Source: Thelonectria olida (taxonomy: Eukaryota > Ascomycota > Sordariomycetes > Hypocreales > Nectriaceae). Taken from it: 64,000 bases of DNA. A program made the translations under genes and the position numbers. The stretch spans positions 186,001-250,000 of the forward strand of contig JAGPYM010000009.1 of NCBI GenBank assembly GCA_020736575.1, in the 5' to 3' direction. Each line of letters opens with the position of its first letter. The stretch's first letter is position 1. Positions 57,220-64,000 of this stretch are shown piece by piece. The notes under the pieces are model-generated. The model was not told where the DNA came from. It saw only the letters and a list, made by a program, of their open reading frames with translations, and did no database searches.

Positions 57220-58511
57220 AAACTTCTTCTCTTCCTTTCCCGTCTTGGTACCCTTCTTCTGCCAGCCGGCTGAGAAGGCACGCACCGAAAGAATATCGTC
57301 GTCGGCTTATGGCTTCCTTTCCCCTCACCCGCCAAACCTCCCCCCACTGAGTGGCCCCTCCGATACGAAAGTACATAGATTGGATGCGAAACGTAAACAC
57401 TCATCACACTGTAGTGTACCAATCTACTTCGTACCGAGGCACCTACATAGCCACGGGTGCCTCGACTTTATTCCTCTGCCCGAAAGTTAAAAGACTGCCC
57501 CAAACCTCCGAGTGCTCAACACCAAAACAGGACACGGAGGATGCCTTGACTCGAGTGCAAATCACATCATGTGACGCTTGCTTTGGTCCTTTGCAGGCCA
57601 AGGTTTGACGTTGCCATGACGTCCGTCTATGGCTCTCGACTGAATAACTAAACAACATGAATAATCGAGCAGCAAGAGGAGAGACATGGTTTTCAAACTG
57701 CACCGCCCCCTTCGGCTTCGTTGCGTTTCAGCAGTGAGTCAAGTCAAGTCAAGTCGCCATCAGGCACCAATCGTCCCCTTTCACCAAATAAAGTCCTGAT
57801 TACGAGTGGCTAGCTTGTGCTCGCCTCGTCCAGCTGACGGATGCCTGCCATGTGTGAGATACACCTCATTCCCGGCGTTGAAGTGACTGTCTGCTCTGCT
57901 TGTGCCTGTGCCGTGCCTCCATTTCCAGGTGCATGTGCCCTGCTGTGAAACTGCCCCGGCGATCCAGACTGACCAGGTCTTGCATCATTTCGTCTTCAAG
58001 GCGTTTTGCCTCACCAAATCATGTCTATGTTTGCCTCTGTTACGAATACACGCCCCATTCACTGCCCAGGATATGAGCCAGATGCCAAGTACCTTGTGGC
58101 TGACGCGCCCATCTTCTGTCACAGATATCCCCAAGAACCTATATACCTACCCAACCAAGTACATACTGTAGATATCAAGAATGATGTAAGAGCTTCCCCA
58201 AGCTGCAGGTGTGCAGATCACCCGTGTCTGAACCCTGCCTAGGGCGTCCAACCACAGTTGACGGGTCCATGTCACGCATTGTCAAGGGCTGAGCACGACG
58301 TATTCAAGTATTCCGACAAATCAAACATCGGTAAGCAGTAACTGGTACCTACTTGATATGCCGTACTGGTCTTCGTACCTTGGTCCAGTTGCGAATACAA
58401 ACAATCCTCTATACCGGTATATTCAGCATCCTTTTCCCATGCTACGTACTTCTTCATCCTATACACATAGTTTCAAGACCATTCCAATACGCCCCAATCC
58501 TTGACCCGCAA

Positions 58512-61500
58512 CTAAGAAACCTTCTCTCCCTCTCGAACTTCGAGAATATCTACCTCGACCTCCTCCCTTTCTTCCTCGTCATAGTATGTCTGCTCGCCAT
58601 TCTCGTCTTCTTCAATGATAGCCTCGGGGACACCAGCACCGCCCTGCTCAGCCTGCAGTTGCTTCACCTTAGTGTTGGTCATCTCAAACACGTACTGTCC
58701 CAAGTGTTCAACACCTTCCATGGCTGCCTCACCCTCAACAGGGCTATCACCTTCCAAGGCATCCCGGTCTGTCGGGAACATCTCTCCTGTGACAAGCATC
58801 AGCTTGTCTGGCCTCTGCAGCAGAAGGTCAAACGCAGGCCGAAGCTCAGGGCAGGCTTCAAACACCTCTCGACGTCCCAATATGTAAAGTCCAAGTCGTG
58901 CTCGTGACAATGCCACCGTCATGCGGCGGACATCACGGAGATAGCCCACCCGCGATGTTCGAGTGAGAGACAGAATGATGTCTAGAATTCAAGGTCAGCA
59001 TATCGAAGACGTTGAACCGGAGCTGCAAAATAAAAATAAAAAGTCACTTACAATCATTCTGCTCACCCTGATATTTGTCCACGGTAGCAACAGCTTTAGG
59101 CAGACCAAACACAGGGTTCCGGGCACATCGATGAGCCAAGACGTCCTTGACCAAAGCCCGCTGACCAGCATACGTCGTAAGGATGCTAATCTTCTCTGCC
59201 GGGTACCCAAGTAAGCGCATGTATTGGTAGATGGCCACTGCGTACTCTGCCTCGCCCAGGTTCTGGACAAAGTGAGGAGTGGGCTCGGATTCTCCTCGAC
59301 CCTTGTAATCGGGGACGTTTATGAACTGATAGTCAAACTTCAATCCGGCATTGGCTTTGACGAACTCAGGTTTGTTCTGCACATCCGGGAGGTTGTCCAA
59401 CTTGTGGTATCGCCATTGATAGAGGCTCGCGAGGGATGGGCGAGCACGACCCTGCTGGTCCAGAGTAACTGTGGGAACACCAAGTCGAACCAGTCGAGAG
59501 AAGAGCGACTGCTCCAAGTTGGCATAATGTCGGAAAGCAAGGCTCTGAATGACGGGCGAGTTCTGGAAGTGGTCACCGCACAACACAACTCGCTGGAGAG
59601 CCATCTTACCACCAACAGGAGTCTGCATCGCCATGGGGATGAAAGTCTCAATTTCGGTAATCTGAGCCGCCTCCTCCATGACGACGTTGTCGTAACGAAA
59701 TTTGAGCGACGCAATCTCGCCTCTGCGGATGGCCGCGTGCGTCGTCGTCATCGCAACAATACGAGCCTCACTGGTGAGCAAGTAGTTTGCCTTCTCGCGT
59801 TCTCGTCGAAGAATCTCAAACGGCACCGCGTCGGCGAGCTCAGAGAAAATCTTGGAAATATGATGATAGCAGCCTTGAGCAACGTCCAGAAGCTGCTCTC
59901 GACTAGCATCTTCGGGGAATAGGGGTTGGGGTGCGTCTGAGAAATAAGTGTGGAAGGGGAACCCCTCGACAATCGCGGCTGGGGTGGAATCCTCAGCTTC
60001 AGCAATCTTCTGAAACTTTTTCCACAGGGGCTGGATGTAGACCGTGTTGAAGTATCCAGCCGTTTCAGCCGAGTTCTCATGGGCACCAGGTGCTCCAAGA
60101 CTAGCAGCAAGCTTCTTCACCTCAATCAGATGGCGATCCCTATTCTCCAGGAACGACGATATTCGTCCATGTTTGCTAAAGCTGCCATCAGTGTCGAGGT
60201 CCTCTTCACCGTGCCCAAGACGGAGGAGATGTCGCTCGTCGATATCCAGAGCAACAATCTTGGCGAACAGTTGGTTAAGGGCCTGATTGCTATGAGCAAT
60301 GAGCAGTGTCTTCTGCTCGGGGAAGTTGTGATATATGTTGCTGATGATTTGCGTAGCGACGTCAGTCTTGCCTGTTCCAGGAGGTCCGACAATCACAGTC
60401 AAGCCAGGTTGTGTGCCAGATGTGATGGCCTCAACCTGAGCAGGAGTGAATCGCACGGAATTCTGTCGAGGGGTATCGACGAGGTAAGGTCCCGTGTTGG
60501 GGGGCTTGTAGGTAGAGACCTTCAGTGTCTCGATTTCGGATATCAAGGCGGGATCAGCATCACGCCGACGCTTCTTAGATGGCTTGGTTCCCTTTGGCTC
60601 CTCTGGTTTCTCTACTGACTCCAGCTGGTAAGGAGGACCAAAGCTGCCAGAGACTTCGTCACCTGGGTCAATGATCTTTCCCGGCATGCTCTCAGTCAAG
60701 TGCTGGAAGTCAAGGAACGTGTCCCTAAAGTCAACCCTCTTCACTCGGTTAGGGAGATTCTTGTATGTAGCGCTAGCGGGATCTCCATAACCAAGGAAGA
60801 CTTCGTGAAGCCATGAAGGCAAGGGTACTTCGGACAGAGCAAGGTTGCGAATGGATTCCAAGACGGGTTTAAAGTTGTTCTCTCTTCTTCCACGTCGGAG
60901 GAGCAAGTTGATCCCCGCATACACGTCGGGCTTCCCTGCCGCCGTTCGCTCCACATCTCTGGTGTAGGTTTGCGGGTCTAACTTGAGCTGAATGCGACGC
61001 TTGCTGTCCAGGTTGCTGGCTCCATCTTTGACGTGACGGCCCTTGTCATCTGTGACGCTAAGAACCTCAGCAGCGCGCACAGTTACAACACCGAGGCTCT
61101 CGGCCTCCGTAGGGGGGTCGCCCCCGTTGCTGACAGATTTGGTAGAGGGGGGTTCGATGTGAAGGAGGAAAACCACATCATCGGGATGAAGAGAATCCCA
61201 ATCTCGACGCACACCTTCTGCTAGGCGTCTAACGTCAACTGTCACCTCTGCTCGTACCATCGAGGGCTGGCCACTGCCAACCAAAGCAGGGACTACCTCC
61301 AAGATTGATGGCTTTGAGATGGGCATCGCCATCTTGGTGAATCCAGCGAACTCGGTTTCACCCGGTCGCTTCGACTCTGGCCGAAGTCGGCGTAGAGCCG
61401 TCTCAATATCTTTGCGTGCTCCGTAGAACGCCTCACAGCGGTACAGGACGAGTGCCCTCCACAAGAAGTCGCCAACGGAAAGATACTGCAGATTCAGCTT

Positions 61501-63063
61501 AGGCAGTGCCATGGGATGAGATCCATCGTAGTTCTCCGCCTGTTGGAAGCTGTTGTCGAATAGTGTTTTCTCCGTGGGCATCAAGCCCATGAGACGAGCC
61601 TTCTCCTGAAATGTACTTCTTCGCTCAAAAGTGGTCAAGAGCACCTCAAGGAGGAGCTTTCGAGTAACCGGGAGATTGAGGCTTTCAGGGTATGTCGTCC
61701 GTAGATCGAGTAGAGCCACAAGTTGCAGAATTTCGCCGTCGGTGAGAGGGTCTAATAGAGTCTCCAACTCGTCTCTCTTGTCGATGGCACCATAATTTGA
61801 CAAGGCCAGAACGGTGAGTTTCTCCTTAAAATGCTTCAGCGAGATGCGCTGCAGCTTTAAAAGAGACGAGCAATGTTTATCGAATGCTTCCGTGGCGCCT
61901 TGTTGAACGCCCGACTGGTCGTCAATTGTGAAGTAGGTGTAGTGGGAGAGAAGCGCATGGAGCTCGCGGAGAAGAGTGTTCTCTTCGTCATTGTACATGG
62001 GCGACAACTTCATGACGGAAAGCATATGGAGATCTTGAAGGAGGGTGTTCACATAGCGCCGAGTCGGTAGCTGACTTTGAAGATCGGAAATGAACTCGAC
62101 AAATCGTTCGCAGTATAGGACTTGGTCTAGGGGATATTAGCAACGAGATACTTGGGATTGATTGGGGTCGACCCTGCTCACCTGGCTTGCTCCCCTCGGT
62201 GTATAAGAGACCCATGAAGTCTAGGAGAAGGGTGTAAAGCCATGAGCGCTCGAATCGGAGGCGGGCTTTGCCGCCATCATCGGCAGCATCGTATCTTTTG
62301 TGAGACGCCTTCCATGCCTTTCTCAAGAGCGGTGTCTGGTCGAGCTTTGACTCTCGTAGTTTCTCCGTCGACAGGTTGTGCCAAATACCGATCGATACCA
62401 GCGGGGCGCACTCTTTTCTAACAATAACACAGTCGAGGCTCTGGAATGCGTGGATCAAAAAGCAGAGAAGCTGGGTTCTGAGGGTGACGGAGAGGGTCTG
62501 GTCGAGCATCATAGAGAGGAGGCGACGGAAAAGGGATGAGAAGTCGTCCGGTCTATCTTCGAATAGTGCTAATAAAGGTCAGCAAGACAAGCCATAGGCA
62601 GTGCGATATCAACGTACCCCATGTTTCAAGGTGCTCTCGTCTCTTAACATTGGCGATGAGCGCGATCAAGAGCACATGGAAATTGGACGCTTCTTCGGTA
62701 TACCCTGGCCACAAGTAGCTACGCAGAAAGTGTTAGAAATCAGCACTGAAGCGAAAGGTCTGGTGGGCGAGCGTACCTTTCCAGCGTCTGCAGACTCTCG
62801 AGCAGCAAGAGAGACTTGTACTGGAAGCCCTCCCGCTCGAGCAAGTCCCAGATGCTCTGCTTGAGAACATCGTTCTTGACCTTGGTCTTGACCCCCTTCT
62901 TTGTCTTCTTCAGCCAATTCTTGCGTGCAACCTGCACAAAAGGGTGCTCCTCCTCTTCCACTTCGGCCGGGGTCGGACGTCCTTGGGTGGTCTCTTGCTT
63001 GGGTTCAGGCTTCTTCTTGGCCTTTGCAGCACCGCTGCCCTTGAGCCGCTTCACGTTGGGCAT
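58512..63063 (-). CDS. AQR: intron-binding spliceosomal helicase Aquarius (Cwf11)
   Basis: SF1 RNA helicase of the Upf1-like group that sits on the intron upstream of the branch point in the spliceosome. Exons are 62777-63063, 62618-62718, 62182-62568, 59052-62126 and 58512-58981; the product is 1439 aa. The N-terminal half is the armadillo-like Aquarius domain (WDLLEREGFQYKSLLLLESL, HFKEKLTVLALSNYG). The helicase motifs follow: Walker A GPPGTGKTD near residue 838, motif II VVMEEAAQITEIETF, motif III GDHFQNSPV, then VTLDQQGRARPSLASLYQWR, motif V VDKYQGEQND and motif VI VALSRARLGLYILGRR. The motif II variant MEEAAQ (instead of DEAA) and the QGRAR loop are diagnostic of Aquarius. The C-terminal tail is acidic. 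It is divergent from the THOC1-like gene across 583 nt. Confidence 0.95.
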
Positions 63064-63646
63064 TATCGCAAATTGTTTATCGCGTCATGGGCTACCGGGA
63101 TCCTCAAGCGGGAGATTTCGTGGCTGGAGCAGGGTCTGCGATTGCGATGGAGGTTCGAAGCTGTTGTTGAGGTTGAATATGACGCTCCTTCACGTAACTC
63201 AGTGCGAACCTCTCCAAAATTTCAGCCTCGCAGGGGACCCACGCGTCGCGACTGAGGTGGGCACTCAATCATGGAAGCCACTTCTGAAGTACCCCTGTCG
63301 CGTCGATACTTTTGGCCTTACCAACTTTGGCCGGGCCATCTGGTACCTGAGCGCTTGCGAGACCTCTATCCTAAATGGTACCTGATTACTATCGTCCTTG
63401 TTTCCCTCAGCCTTCCCATCTTTGACCATCAAAGTCCGACAAGACTTCTTTCACCAAACCCACCAACAAAGACTCAGCCGACCGACGCCGTTGCCCCCCG
63501 CGCTGGGCCGTGCCCAAACATATTACTATCCTCGAAACCCCGACCCATAGACGCTTCTTTCTTCTCAACCGTACCTGTCTCCATGACGGAATTGGAGACC
63601 TTCACGTCCGCATAACGCAGCCTTTTCACAGCTTCATTTGCCCAAG
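63064..63646. other. divergent promoter region, AQR / THOC1-like gene
   Basis: 583 nt shared upstream region of two RNA-processing genes. No extra gene; short open frames lack family features. Confidence 0.55.
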
Positions 63647-64000
63647 ATGCCTGCACTGGATGTGGACAGTGCAACTGTCCCCTCTGTCGCATCATGTACA
63701 TCCCTCCTTGAAGAGCTTCTCCGAGAAGCAGATGCTGCAAAAACGACCAGCACAATCGAGCCAGCTCTAAACAAGTCCAACTTCGACGACCTCTCCGGCC
63801 GAATATCTCAGTTTGCCGATACATTAGACGCCGGCGTCGGCCAGGCGCCAGCAACCCAACAGATCAAGGCACAACTCTTCGCCATCATCGAAACTGCCGT
63901 CCGTGACATCTTCAGCAGTCATATTGTGAGCATCAACGCCCTCCCCGACTTGCGCACCCAGCGCTGACCAAGACAGGCCACTACAACTATTGATTCACCG
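63647..64000 (+). CDS. probable THO complex subunit 1 (Hpr1/THOC1), partial, 3' end outside window
   Basis: The start of a gene that runs off the window. Exon 1 is 63647-63925; an intron at 63926-63976 (gtgagc, ctgac branch, acag) leads to an exon open to the window end. The visible N-terminus (MPALDVDSATVPSV, LLEELLREADAAK, STIEPALNKSNFDDLSGRIS, KAQLFAIIETAVRDIFSSHI) is helical. It resembles the start of the fungal nuclear matrix/THOC1 family, which couples transcription to mRNA export. Only about 100 residues can be seen, so the family call is tentative. Confidence 0.55.

Larger units (their letters stand above)
54491..58511. other. 4-kb region without a recognised gene
   Basis: Lies between the start of eIF4G and the end of the Aquarius gene (both minus strand). 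The part to about 55050 is the probable eIF4G leader/promoter, with A9 and G9 runs near 54990-55050. The rest holds (AAC)8, A13 at 55882-55894, T23 and a GTCAA tandem near 57737-57752, plus AGGTACCT-type palindromes near 56155. Open frames are short, lack family motifs and do not join across plausible introns. No tRNA, rRNA or transposon signature found. Confidence 0.5.

Overview
This window is nuclear DNA of a filamentous ascomycete, most likely a Sordariomycete and perhaps a member of the Hypocreales. The evidence is short introns (about 48-110 nt) with GTANGT-type donors and gctaac/ctgac branch points, GC-rich codon use, long pyrimidine-rich 5' leaders and fungal-type versions of the housekeeping proteins. 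No phage, plasmid, CRISPR, rRNA or tRNA feature was seen. Exon coordinates were inferred by eye from splice signals and reading-frame continuity; no transcript data were used.

Layout. 1-8962: mRNA decapping enzyme Dcp2 (-, C-terminus cut by the window edge), a DUF4112 protein (+), ribonucleotide reductase small subunit (+), SRP9/SRP21 (-) and the COMPASS WD40 subunit Swd2 (-). 8963-12278: a looser patch with an AT-rich island and a decayed copy of the branchpoint-binding protein gene (BBP/SF1). 12279-16891: mitochondrial carrier Oac1 (+), tRNA thiolation protein Ctu2/Ncs2 (-) and an APH-fold kinase (-) with a frameshift. 18922-30804: a two-PH-domain protein (+), a Q-rich acidic coactivator-like protein (-), the three-RRM protein Pub1/TIA1 (+), and a large signalling-type protein (-) that combines a cupin-like fold, TPRs, an ankyrin-like segment and a TIR-like C-terminus. 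33372-43115: DYRK kinase Yak1 (+), an RRM protein (-), a mitochondrial PPR protein (+) and an unrecognised serine-rich protein (-) whose frame is interrupted by one TAG. 43953-64000: DNA polymerase alpha catalytic subunit (+), eIF4G (-), a 4 kb stretch without a gene, the spliceosomal helicase Aquarius (-) and the start of a probable THO complex subunit 1 (+, cut by the window edge).

How they fit together. Most genes are conserved single-copy housekeeping genes. Many act on mRNA (Dcp2, Pub1, eIF4G, RRM protein, Aquarius, THOC1) and two are S-phase genes (RNR2, POL1) whose upstream regions both carry clusters of MluI cell-cycle boxes. There is no operon-like organisation; gene pairs are divergent or convergent with gaps of 0.3-4 kb.

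The most unusual item is the cupin/TPR/ankyrin/TIR-like protein at 28006-30804, which looks like a candidate sensor with a potential NAD-cleaving effector domain. Other points of interest are the BBP relic, the disrupted kinase, the in-frame TAG gene, the MCB clusters and a palindrome (AGGTACCT / TACCTAGGTA) that recurs in many gaps.
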